From positions 1 through 38,855 of the forward strand of contig CAJTQG010000025.1 of assembly GCA_910578605.1 (NCBI GenBank): a DNA stretch of 38,855 bases, given 5' to 3'. Position 1 is the stretch's first letter, and the number at the start of each line of letters is the position of its first letter. The notes under the pieces are model-generated. The model was not told where the DNA came from and made no database searches. It worked only from the letters and a program-made list of their open reading frames with translations. Shown one piece after another: positions 7,665-15,375 of the stretch. This DNA comes from an uncultured Lachnospiraceae bacterium. Lineage in GTDB: Bacteria > Bacillota > Clostridia > Lachnospirales > Lachnospiraceae. A program made the translations under genes and the position numbers.

Positions 7665-7760
7665 AGCTTGTCTCCTTGCTGCTCTTTCTATTTGTTTTAG
7701 TTGCTCTTTCTTGTTTTCTTTCTCTTATTTTTTATCATATCTTATTATTTATATTATTAT

Positions 7761-7789
7761 ATAATAGCAACATACTTTATTTTAATCAA
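7761..7789 (-). promoter_or_regulatory. Promoter of the radical SAM - maf unit
   Basis: Minus strand: TTGATT (7784-7789), 17-base spacer, TATTAT (7761-7766). It lies between the kinase stop at 7814 and the radical SAM start at 7664, leaving a purine-rich leader of about 90 bases. Confidence 0.55.
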
Positions 7790-7813
7790 AGCTCATGTTA
7801 TAAGTTAGGGTAA

Positions 7814-8644
7814 TCATATTTTTAACGTATGCAAGACCTCCTCAAAACACACACCATCTGTTTTGGGAATATCCAATTCAATAGACTTTAAAATACATTT
7901 TTTAATAAAGTTGGAGGCCTTCTTCACCGATGTATGGAACTCTCTGCCGTTTACTGCATCTGCCAAAATAATAGCAGAAAAAATATCGCCGGTACCTGAG
8001 CGCTCTGTCCCAACTTTATGAGTGCGGAGCATAATCGGCTCTCTGCCCTTCTCATATACATAGTTGGCAATAAACTCTCCCTGGCAGATTCCGGTAATCA
8101 CTATCTTATCCGGTCCTCTGTCTGAAAGCATCTGTGCCATCTCCAACAGTTCCTTTTTCCTCCACTTTTCCTTATAGGGTACATCTGTCAAATTACAGCA
8201 CTCTGTAATATTGGGAGTCAAAATATCTGCATGCCCCACCAGCTTTTTCATCTCATGACACATCTGTTGGGTGTAGGTGGGATACAACTTCCCATAATCC
8301 CCCATCACAGGGTCAATCACAACTACACAATCCTTCTTTTTAAACTCGCCGATAAAGCTGCGCACCATGTCAATCTGCTCCTTAGAGCCTAAAAAGCCTG
8401 AAGTTATACCCTCAAATTTTAAATCTAATTTTCTCCAATTCTCAATGTACTCCGGCAATTTTTCTGTGTAGTCTTCATAAAAAAATTGTGCAAATCCTGT
8501 GTGATTGGAAAATATGGAGGTGGGCAATGGACAGCACTGCATTTTCATGTAGGAAATAATGGGCATGGAGACGGCGATGGAACACCTTCCAAAGCCGGAA
8601 AAATCATTGATTACTGCCACCTTCTTCTGTCGATTATGAGACAT
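7814..8644 (-). CDS. pdxY: Pyridoxal/pyridoxamine/pyridoxine kinase, PfkB-like superfamily
   Basis: The enzyme phosphorylates vitamin B6 vitamers with ATP in the PLP salvage pathway. Visible family motifs are VAVINDFSGFGRCSIAVSMPI at the N-terminus, VVIDPVMGDYGKLYPTY in the middle, DILTPNITECCNLTD, and the C-terminal GTERSGTGDIFSAII with the catalytic Asp of the GTGD motif. The frame can be extended to a TTG at 8656, but the ATG at 8644 (MSHNRQKKVAVIND) gives the usual family N-terminus, with AAAGG somewhat far upstream. That gives about 276 residues. It stands alone, after the sigma-like gene. PdxK versus PdxY cannot be separated by eye, so the symbol is tentative. Confidence 0.88.
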   Translation of the reverse strand: MSHNRQKKVAVINDFSGFGRCSIAVSMPIISYMKMQCCPLPTSIFSNHTGFAQFFYEDYTEKLPEYIENWRKLDLKFEGITSGFLGSKEQIDMVRSFIGEFKKKDCVVVIDPVMGDYGKLYPTYTQQMCHEMKKLVGHADILTPNITECCNLTDVPYKEKWRKKELLEMAQMLSDRGPDKIVITGICQGEFIANYVYEKGREPIMLRTHKVGTERSGTGDIFSAIILADAVNGREFHTSVKKASNFIKKCILKSIELDIPKTDGVCFEEVLHTLKI

Positions 8645-8656
8645 ACCTAAAACCAA

Positions 8657-8824
8657 ACCTTTCTGTTATTTACAAACAATTCACATTTCGGGAATGCTAC
8701 AAGTGCTGCTTTCATGCAAGTATGAGCAGCATTGAGCTATCACCTATTAGCATACTATCCAATATTTGGCTTGTTGTAAAACACCACTTTCGTATTATTA
8801 GGCCATGCCAGTTATCCCTTACCC
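8657..8824. other. Intergenic region with a possible stem-loop
   Basis: Between the sigma-like gene and the kinase, AATGCTGCT and GCAGCA/AGCATT stretches (about 8695-8740) can form alternative hairpins around a TCATGCAAGTATGA loop. No T-tract follows, so a terminator is not supported. No gene was seen. Confidence 0.35.
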
Positions 8825-10123
8825 TCACTCTGCATTATTATTAGTGCTTTCTCCTGTAGACTCTGATGATTCCGATTCTGGCGGTATGTCAAGAGAGGTA
8901 TCCTCTGTAGAATCTAAATCTGTTGTATCTGATGTATCTGGTTCCTGTGATGATTCTTCAGACGATTCCTGTGGAGTATCTGGTTCCTTTGAGGTAGTTT
9001 CTTTTGAAGTTGTCTCTTTGGATGTGGTCTCCTTCGGCTTTTTGGATGTGGTAGGTTCTGATGTATCTATGGTCTGTGATGTTGTCATCACTTCACTTGA
9101 AGTGATTTGCTCACTTGTGGTTTCCTTTTTAGTCTCCTTTTTCTTCTTAGACTTGGATTCTTCAGTAGTTTCTCTTCTTGTATACTCTCTGTCATCCGCT
9201 CCCTTTCCTCCAAATCCGTTTTTCACCAATAAAATAGCAATAATAATAAATACTACAATACCAGATGCTGCAAAAAGAATCACCATCTGTTTTTTCTTTC
9301 TGTCTAATTTTTCCTTGTCATACTCCTGGTCTTCCTCTTCCTCATAATCTTCCTCCTCATATTCATCCTCCTCTCCATATTCCTCATCTTCCTGGCCATC
9401 CTCCTGGAAAGAATCCCAATCCGACTGATTTTGCATATTATTGACGTTGGCAAATTCCGAATTTATTTCTTTCTTTTCCAGTATGTTATTAAGAGACGGA
9501 TAAATGCCCTCATTTATCATATGGCACACGTCCCCATAGAGTGTTTTTGCCTCTTCTATTGGGAACTCACCTTCTGTCTTGATTTTCCCAATCTCATCCC
9601 ATGCCTGTTCTAAATATTTCTCTACCCTTTTTTCTTCACATTGATGATGCTGACTAATTTCAAGAATAGATAAATCCTGCCATATATGTTCCTTCCACAC
9701 TACCCGCTGATTGTTAGATAGCTTATCCACAATCTCTCTTGAAATTCCACCAGCAGTTTTGTCACGAACTTGCTCTTCTAACTTTTCACTCTTATTATAA
9801 AATTCTATAGTTTGTACAATCTCCAACTTATCCTCTGGAATCATATACTCCGGAAGACTTCGCCATGCCTTGGCAGCACTTGTATATAAAAGCTGATACA
9901 TCCATTGGGAGAGCTGCTGGATATTTTCTAGCTGTCCTATCCTTCGGTAGACAAGTAAATACACCTGCCTGCATAATTCTTTTGTCTGTTCTTTATTTTC
10001 CATAAGAAGCATACCGCGAAAATATATATCCGGATAGGTTCTTTTGTATAAATAATAAAATGCTCTTTCGTTTCCTGCCTGTGCCTGCCCTGCGGCAAGC
10101 ATTAAATCCTTATCAACAATCAC
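8825..10123 (-). CDS. ECF-sigma-like protein fused to a transmembrane anchor and Thr/Ser-rich tail
   Basis: The 432-residue protein has four parts. Residues about 12-88 resemble ECF sigma region 2 (GNERAFYYLYKRTYPDIYF, ELCRQVYLLVYRRI, LSQWMYQLLYTSAAKAWR). Residues about 131-180 resemble region 4.2, a helix-turn-helix (LSNNQRVVWKEHIW, LSILEISQHHQCEEKRVEKY, LEQAWDEIGK). Residues 241-272 are almost all Asp, Glu and Tyr. One transmembrane helix follows at about 289-310, with KLDRKKKQ on its N-side, so the sigma part should be inside and the tail outside. Residues 317-432 are rich in Thr, Ser, Glu and Lys, with ETTSK three times in a row, and there is no LPXTG. The start is GTG at 10123, six bases after AAGGA. 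No separate anti-sigma gene is adjacent. A membrane-held transcription factor is inferred; it may instead be a degenerate sigma with another role. Confidence 0.75.
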   Translation of the reverse strand: MIVDKDLMLAAGQAQAGNERAFYYLYKRTYPDIYFRGMLLMENKEQTKELCRQVYLLVYRRIGQLENIQQLSQWMYQLLYTSAAKAWRSLPEYMIPEDKLEIVQTIEFYNKSEKLEEQVRDKTAGGISREIVDKLSNNQRVVWKEHIWQDLSILEISQHHQCEEKRVEKYLEQAWDEIGKIKTEGEFPIEEAKTLYGDVCHMINEGIYPSLNNILEKKEINSEFANVNNMQNQSDWDSFQEDGQEDEEYGEEDEYEEEDYEEEEDQEYDKEKLDRKKKQMVILFAASGIVVFIIIAILLVKNGFGGKGADDREYTRRETTEESKSKKKKETKKETTSEQITSSEVMTTSQTIDTSEPTTSKKPKETTSKETTSKETTSKEPDTPQESSEESSQEPDTSDTTDLDSTEDTSLDIPPESESSESTGESTNNNAE

Positions 10124-10168
10124 AGTAATTCCTTCCCTTTCTGTTACAATTTTTCGGTTCCCATCATC

Positions 10169-10197
10169 ATTATATACAATAGTATGAATTTGGTCAA
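10169..10197 (-). promoter_or_regulatory. Strong sigma-A type promoter of the ECF-like gene
   Basis: Minus strand: TTGACC (10192-10197), 17-base spacer, perfect TATAAT (10169-10174), 45 bases before the GTG start. This housekeeping promoter suggests the gene is not solely dependent on its own sigma domain. Confidence 0.75.
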
Positions 10198-10215
10198 ATT
10201 TCTACTACACCAATT

Positions 10216-10593
10216 TTACTTTTTCACAATTTTTTCAAATAATAAACCTGTCACAAACCAAGCGGGAGCATAATCTAAACGTATCACCCCTTTTACGTTA
10301 AACTTGCATTTGCTGTAATCCCATGGACATAGATTATGTTTTTTCAGTGCACATCCGGTAATATACTCAGTGGCAAATATCCCAGTTGTATACAAAAAAC
10401 CTCTTGCAACTACATTCCAATGCTGTATTTTCTCATACACTGGTCTTATCACAAACGCCATACCATAAATTGGAAACATAATAAGAGATGTATTCCCCAT
10501 CCTTTTCTTATTTTTCACTCCGCCGTGAATTCCAGTCCAGAGCACTTCAAGACACCAACCTGCCATACCGCATTTCATAAAATTATTGCCCAT
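10216..10593 (-). CDS. Small membrane protein of the PF06541-like (CmpB/ABC-transporter type IV) group
   Basis: The 125-residue protein starts MGNNFMKCGMAGWCLEVLWT. It has hydrophobic stretches at about 10-22, 36-52 and 65-82, then CPWDYSKCKFNVKGVIRLDY and APAWFVTGLLFEKI. The GW-E pattern near the N-terminus and WDYS..FN..G.I.LDY near the C-terminus recall Clostridia proteins annotated as putative ABC-transporter type IV. It is much shorter than the usual members, apparently a single core unit. Start ATG follows AGGAG by six bases. It lies between glyA and the sigma-like gene, both on the same strand. No enzyme motif was seen and the function is unknown. Confidence 0.7.
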   Translation of the reverse strand: MGNNFMKCGMAGWCLEVLWTGIHGGVKNKKRMGNTSLIMFPIYGMAFVIRPVYEKIQHWNVVARGFLYTTGIFATEYITGCALKKHNLCPWDYSKCKFNVKGVIRLDYAPAWFVTGLLFEKIVKK

Positions 10594-10775
10594 ATTCCAC
10601 TCCTATCCATTTAATACCTTTCCTGGTAAAAAATATCTTTTAAGTTTAATATGGGCAATTTTTCTACCTAATATTCATTTAGCATAAAAGTCCCAAACAG
10701 CGGCAGAAGAAATGACAAGCTTGCATGTCTATTCCTTCTGACATTGGACGGACTGGATATTTTCTTTTATTAATT

Positions 10776-12014
10776 TTAGTAGAGTGGATATTTGTCTGTC
10801 AGTTCTTTTACCATAGCCATGGCCTTTTCCTGATTAGCGCCTGCATCCTTTATCATCATAGCTATTGCATCTGCAATTACATCCATATCCTGCTCTTTCA
10901 TACCTCTTGTTGTCACTGCTGCTGTCCCAAGACGAATACCGCTTGTAACAAATGGGGAGCGTGGATCATTTGGAATGGCATTTTTATTGCAAGTTATATT
11001 TGCCGCATCCAATATCTTCTCACATTCCTTACCGGTAATCTCTGTATTAGTCAAATCCACCAGCATCAAATGATTGTCTGTACCGCCGGATACAAGCTGA
11101 ATTCCTCGATTCATCAATCCCTTAGCCAAGCTCTGGGCATTTGACTTAATATTTTTTGCATATTCCTTGAAGCTGTCATCTAAAGCCTCCTTAAAGCAGA
11201 CTGCCTTTGCCGCAATCACATGCATAAGAGGTCCCCCCTGAATTCCCGGGAACACCGCTTTATTAAAGTTATATTTATCTGCAGCCTCCTGGTTGCACAG
11301 AATCATACCTCCTCTTGGTCCTCTCAACGTCTTGTGGGTAGTAGTCGTTACCACATCGGCATATGGAATGGGGCTCATATGCTCTCCTCCTGCTACTAAA
11401 CCGGCAATATGGGCCATATCTACCATAAGAACCGCTCCCACCTCATCTGCAATCTCCCGAAATTTCTTAAAATCAATTTCTCTTGCATAGGCGCTGGCGC
11501 CGGCCACAATCAGCTTTGGCTTTGCCTCCTTGGCAATTCTAAGACATTCTTCGTAGTCAATATATCCCTCATCGTTGACACCATAAGGAACAATGTTAAA
11601 ATAAGCCCCAGACATATTTACAGGACTTCCATGTGTCAAATGTCCTCCATGTGCCAAATTCATTCCCATCACTGTATCCCCTGGTTTTACAATAGCAAAA
11701 AACACTGCCATATTTGCCTGTGCACCGGAATGAGGCTGTACATTTACATAATCACAGCCAAATAACTTCTTTGCCCTCTCTCTGGCAAGGTCCTCCACCA
11801 CATCTACATACTCACAACCGCCGTAATATCTCTTACCTGGATATCCTTCTGCATATTTGTTTGTGAGCTGGCTGCCCATAGCCGCCATAACTGCCTTGCT
11901 GACAAAATTTTCTGATGCAATCAGTTCAATATGACTGTTCTGCCTGCCAATCTCATCCTGAATGGCATTTGCAATCTCCTCATCATAATTTTTCACTTCC
12001 TCAAATGCAAACAT
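10776..12014 (-). CDS. glyA: Serine hydroxymethyltransferase
   Basis: GlyA interconverts serine plus tetrahydrofolate with glycine plus methylene-tetrahydrofolate, feeding one-carbon metabolism, and needs PLP. The 412 residues fit the bacterial enzyme. Lys228 in VVTTTTHKTLRGPRGG is the PLP Schiff-base lysine. IELIASENFVSKAVM, YAEGYPGKRYYGG and NVQPHSGAQAN are substrate and cofactor loops, and VDMAHIAGLVAGG has the PLP-ring Asp. Start ATG follows GGAGG with a five-base spacer. The gene appears to have its own transcription unit behind an intergenic region with a half copy of the palindromic element. The nearby pyridoxal kinase would supply its cofactor, though a functional link is inference. 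Confidence 0.98.
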   Translation of the reverse strand: MFAFEEVKNYDEEIANAIQDEIGRQNSHIELIASENFVSKAVMAAMGSQLTNKYAEGYPGKRYYGGCEYVDVVEDLARERAKKLFGCDYVNVQPHSGAQANMAVFFAIVKPGDTVMGMNLAHGGHLTHGSPVNMSGAYFNIVPYGVNDEGYIDYEECLRIAKEAKPKLIVAGASAYAREIDFKKFREIADEVGAVLMVDMAHIAGLVAGGEHMSPIPYADVVTTTTHKTLRGPRGGMILCNQEAADKYNFNKAVFPGIQGGPLMHVIAAKAVCFKEALDDSFKEYAKNIKSNAQSLAKGLMNRGIQLVSGGTDNHLMLVDLTNTEITGKECEKILDAANITCNKNAIPNDPRSPFVTSGIRLGTAAVTTRGMKEQDMDVIADAIAMMIKDAGANQEKAMAMVKELTDKYPLY

Positions 12015-12139
12015 ATTTTTACCTCCATCTATTCCTTTTTTGCAATGTATTTTATTGATACTATTCTAGTCACCTAATACATTGAATCATACATAACTGA
12101 TACCTGAACTAGCCTGATTTTTCATTAACTAGAAACAAA

Positions 12140-12207
12140 CAGCCAGCTTCCTGCAAGCAAGCTTTACCAATTAGTCTTCTAATTCTCGTATGGCTGCGAA
12201 TAGTAAC
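12140..12207 (-). repeat. Half copy of the palindromic intergenic element
   Basis: Read on the minus strand this begins GTTACTATTCGCAGCCATAC and continues through AAGCTTGCTTG and AAGCTGGCT, matching the left half of the element at 3977-4046 with scattered changes and small indels. The right half, including the second terminal repeat, is absent. It lies about 125 bases upstream of glyA. Confidence 0.8.
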
Positions 12208-12269
12208 ATTTTATCACAACTTAAAGTGTGCCACAAGAAAAATATACAGGTATTACACCAACGAATCCG

Positions 12270-13256
12270 TTAATTTTTCCAATATGCCCAAATATTTTTT
12301 GCCTGAGAGGCAATCACCGATGGTTCCCACTCCTTAGAGGAGCGCTTTACACTGTTTGGATCATGGATATTGACTGTACCATTGTCGTTGGCACTCTCCA
12401 CCACGATGTAATGACCTGCACTTGTAAAGTCTCCTGGTCCCACACTGACAATAAGCATATGTCCCATATCTAACTGTGCCAATATAGAATTGGCATCCCC
12501 TCCAACCTCCTGACATCCCAGACCAAGCTGGGAAGCGCCCTCCATCATCAGCTCCCAGCTTGTACCGCTCTCAAAATAGTAGCCGTTCTCATTGCTGAAG
12601 TCAGCAATAGCCTTGGGCGTCTGCTCCTTGTTCCCAGTCAGCCCCATTACCACCATAGACAGACAGGTTGGACCACAGCCATTTACCGCAATAATATTAT
12701 CCCCATATTTTAAATACCCCCATCTTGGATCCCATTGGATAAACTGTGGGCACTTTCCCTCTTTTACATTTTCTGTAATTTTAATATCCTCTTCCTGGTC
12801 TTTTTTATTTGGATAATCCAGAACAAAATCCAACAATTCATCGTTTTTACTGAGGGAATGGATTAAATCTGCCGGATACTCTTCTATATTTTCCAAAATA
12901 GGAGTTGCCCTGCTGTTTTTCTTCACCAATGCCACCAAATCCTCCAAAAATTCTTCATATTCCTTGGGTACATTGTTATTTGTCTTTGACGCATTCACTG
13001 CCTTCTGAAAACTGGTCTCCTCAATTCTGGAATTTTCTGTAGTAGTCTCAGGTATTTTTATTTCTTTGCTTTCGGTTTCTATAACCTTATCTTCCTTTAT
13101 GTTCTGTGCATTCTTCACTAATGTCACGCCTCCGGCAAAGACAGCTAAAAAACAAACACATCCCATTATTCTGTAAATTCTCTGTTTTCTTCTCCTGGCA
13201 CGCCATTTTTTCTGCCTTTTAAGGCGTCGTATCTCATATCTTTCCTGATCCCTCAT
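12270..13256 (-). CDS. Membrane-anchored C39-like (Peptidase_C39_2) cysteine peptidase
   Basis: The 328-residue protein starts with a very basic cytoplasmic segment (RLKRQKKWRARRRKQRIYRI), then one transmembrane helix at about 31-47 (MGCVCFLAVFAGGVTLV) and a variable, charged linker. The C-terminal domain begins at about 168 with CPQFIQWDPRWG. VNGCGPTCLSM (191-201) holds the probable catalytic Cys194, GHYIVVES holds His282, and NIHDPNS holds Asp299, in C39-like papain-fold order. It is placed outside the membrane by the positive-inside rule. The substrate may be cell-wall peptide or protein; no ABC transporter or bacteriocin gene is nearby, so a leader-peptidase role is unlikely. The ribosome site is weak (GGTGG). 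It lies downstream of aspS beyond a terminator. Confidence 0.88.
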   Translation of the reverse strand: MRDQERYEIRRLKRQKKWRARRRKQRIYRIMGCVCFLAVFAGGVTLVKNAQNIKEDKVIETESKEIKIPETTTENSRIEETSFQKAVNASKTNNNVPKEYEEFLEDLVALVKKNSRATPILENIEEYPADLIHSLSKNDELLDFVLDYPNKKDQEEDIKITENVKEGKCPQFIQWDPRWGYLKYGDNIIAVNGCGPTCLSMVVMGLTGNKEQTPKAIADFSNENGYYFESGTSWELMMEGASQLGLGCQEVGGDANSILAQLDMGHMLIVSVGPGDFTSAGHYIVVESANDNGTVNIHDPNSVKRSSKEWEPSVIASQAKNIWAYWKN

Positions 13257-13288
13257 ATTTGTCCACCAATACCTCTCATACTCAATAT

Positions 13289-13338
13289 AAAAGGCTGTTG
13301 TTCTGACCCGCCGGTGCCAAAACCTGTAACAGCCTTTT
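13289..13338 (-). terminator. Intrinsic terminator after aspS
   Basis: Perfect 11-bp arms AAAAGGCTGTT (13289-13299) and AACAGCCTTTT (13328-13338) enclose a 28-base loop. The arms end in A/T runs on both sides. It lies between the aspS stop at 13417 and the C39 peptidase start at 13256. Confidence 0.75.
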
Positions 13339-13416
13339 GTACTTTACATTATTGCCACTTTCTTCTCTTTTATGCTTCTATTTCCTGATGGAATCATTTT
13401 TTATCAACATCTAGCA

Positions 13417-15213
13417 CTAATCATCCTTCTTGGGAATCTCAACACGGATGGATAATTCTTCAAGCTGCTTGTCCTCCACAACATTGGGAGCCTGAGTCAT
13501 AAGACATGAAGCATCCTTTACTTTAGGGAACGCAATCACATCCCTGATATTATCCTCCTTGACCATATGCATAATCAACCTGTCCAAACCATATGCCAAA
13601 CCAGCATGAGGCGGCACACCATATTTAAAGGCATTTAACAGGAAGCCAAATCTCTCATAGGCATCCTCCTTCTCAAATCCAAGAGCCTCAAACATCAGCT
13701 CCTGCACATCCGACTGATGAATTCTCACACTTCCCCCTCCAAGCTCAGTTCCGTTTAACACAATATCATATGCCTTCGCTCTCGCCTCAAAAGGACGGCT
13801 TTTCATAAAATCCAAATCCTCCTCCATCGGCATTGTAAACGGATGATGCATGGCTATATATCTTCCCTGCTCCTGTGAATATTCAAACAGGGGGAACTCT
13901 GTAATCCACAAAAAGTGAAATTCATCCTTTGACAGCATACCTAAATCTGAGGCAAGCTTCACTCTCAGCGCTCCTAGCACATCAAACACCGTCTTATTCT
14001 CATCTGCGGCAAACAGCAGCAAATCTCCAGGTTCACCTTTCATTTTTAAAACTAATTTGTCCAACTCTTCCGGAGTCATAAACTTTGCAAAGGAAGATTT
14101 GTATGAACGATCCTCCTGCACTGACAGATAAGCCAAGCCCTTAGCGCCATAGCCTTTTGCATACTCCACCAACCCATCTATTTTCTTCCTGGGCATGCCA
14201 GCCTGTCCCTTGACATTAATTCCCCTCACACTTCCCCCTGCCTCCAGAGCGGAAGTGAACACGCCAAAGCCGCAGCCTGACACGGTATCTGATACGTTTT
14301 GAAGCTCCATTCCAAAACGAGTATCCGGCTTATCCGAGCCATATGTGTCCATAGCCTCGGCATAGGTCATGCGTGGAAAAGGAATCTGCACCTCCACCCC
14401 CATCACTTCCTTCCAGAGGGCAGCCAACAGACGCTCATTCACATCTATCACCTCTTCCATATCCACAAAAGACAGCTCCATATCTACCTGGGTAAATTCC
14501 GGCTGACGGTCAGCCCGCAGGTCTTCATCCCGAAAACATTTTGCAATCTGCAGATACCGATCAAAGCCGGAGCACATCAACAATTGTTTAAACAGCTGGG
14601 GAGATTGGGGCAATGCATAAAAATTCCCGGGATGCACACGGCTTGGCACCAAATAGTCTCTAGCTCCCTCAGGGGTACTCTTGTTCAAAACCGGCGTCTC
14701 TATTTCCAAAAATCCTTCCTTTGCCAGAAAGGTGCGGATAAAAGTAGTCACCTGACTTCTCAATCTTAAATTTCTCTGGAGTCTCGGCTTTCTCAAGTCG
14801 AGATATCGGTATTTTAAGCGCAGCTCGTCCTTTGTGTTGGCATCATCCTCAATAGGAAAAGGAGGTGTCAAGGCTTCTGACAGAATACGCAGGGCTTCCA
14901 CCTGAATTTCAATTTCACCTGTCAAAAGCTTTTCATTTACTGCTCCTTCTCTTTTTCTCACAATTCCTTCTGCAGCAATTACAAATTCGCTTCTCAGGCT
15001 CTCCGCTTTTTCTAAATCCTCTTTTTTTGCCGTACTTTCATCAAATACAAGCTGAATTATACCTGAGCGGTCACGCAAATCAATAAACAATAAGCTTCCT
15101 AAATTTCTTCTTTTCTGCACCCAACCCATCAGAGTAACCTTCTGTCCAATCTGTGCTGTTGTCACTTCCGTACATCTATGGCTCCTCTTTAATCCATTCA
15201 TTGATTCTGACAT
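13417..15213 (-). CDS. aspS: Aspartyl-tRNA synthetase
   Basis: This class II synthetase charges tRNA-Asp (and tRNA-Asn in many bacteria with the amidotransferase pathway). The 598 residues have the bacterial order: an OB-fold anticodon domain (about 15-110, VTLMGWVQKRRNLGSLLFIDLRDR), the class II core with YRYLDLRKPRLQRN, FLEIETPVLNKSTPEGARDYLVPSR and FRDEDLRADRQPEFTQVD, a GAD insertion (about 290-420), and the final motif 3, GVPPHAGLAYGLDRL. Start ATG is at 15213 with AAAGGATAAG upstream. It follows hisS after a 160-base gap with hairpins, an arrangement common in Firmicutes. Discriminating versus non-discriminating specificity cannot be told here. Confidence 0.98.
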   Translation of the reverse strand: MSESMNGLKRSHRCTEVTTAQIGQKVTLMGWVQKRRNLGSLLFIDLRDRSGIIQLVFDESTAKKEDLEKAESLRSEFVIAAEGIVRKREGAVNEKLLTGEIEIQVEALRILSEALTPPFPIEDDANTKDELRLKYRYLDLRKPRLQRNLRLRSQVTTFIRTFLAKEGFLEIETPVLNKSTPEGARDYLVPSRVHPGNFYALPQSPQLFKQLLMCSGFDRYLQIAKCFRDEDLRADRQPEFTQVDMELSFVDMEEVIDVNERLLAALWKEVMGVEVQIPFPRMTYAEAMDTYGSDKPDTRFGMELQNVSDTVSGCGFGVFTSALEAGGSVRGINVKGQAGMPRKKIDGLVEYAKGYGAKGLAYLSVQEDRSYKSSFAKFMTPEELDKLVLKMKGEPGDLLLFAADENKTVFDVLGALRVKLASDLGMLSKDEFHFLWITEFPLFEYSQEQGRYIAMHHPFTMPMEEDLDFMKSRPFEARAKAYDIVLNGTELGGGSVRIHQSDVQELMFEALGFEKEDAYERFGFLLNAFKYGVPPHAGLAYGLDRLIMHMVKEDNIRDVIAFPKVKDASCLMTQAPNVVEDKQLEELSIRVEIPKKDD

Positions 15214-15239
15214 ACTTTACTTATCCTTTCTCTCAACAG

Positions 15240-15258
15240 GGGTAACATTTTTTTACCC
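15240..15258. other. Small hairpin upstream of aspS
   Basis: GGGTAA (15240-15245) and TTACCC (15253-15258) flank a T-rich loop, about 30 bases before the aspS start codon. It may affect aspS leader structure; no known regulatory class was recognised. Confidence 0.35.
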
Positions 15259-15320
15259 TCATAATTATCATTTCTATATATATCTTTGGCGGAATACTAT
15301 GTTTGGCAGACCTTACGTTC

Positions 15321-15359
15321 AAAAGTCTTATCATGCAGGCATGAACCATTTTGACTTTT
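15321..15359 (-). terminator. Possible weak terminator or attenuator between hisS and aspS
   Basis: Outer arms AAAAGTC (15321-15327) and GACTTTT (15353-15359) enclose an inner hairpin TCATGC/GCATGA (15331-15344). It sits just after the hisS stop at 15376. On the minus strand the run ends in only four T, so termination would be partial at best. Confidence 0.4.
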
Positions 15360-15375
15360 CAACCCCTGCATTATA

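Noticed and set aside
8805..9347. 180-codon Ser/Val-rich frame on the plus strand
   Set aside because: It is antisense to the Thr/Ser-rich tail of the sigma-like gene; its composition reflects that repeat.
10704..10740. Terminator after glyA
   Set aside because: CAGAAG/CTTCTG with inner GACA/TGTC arms can form a stem, but no T-tract follows on the minus strand.
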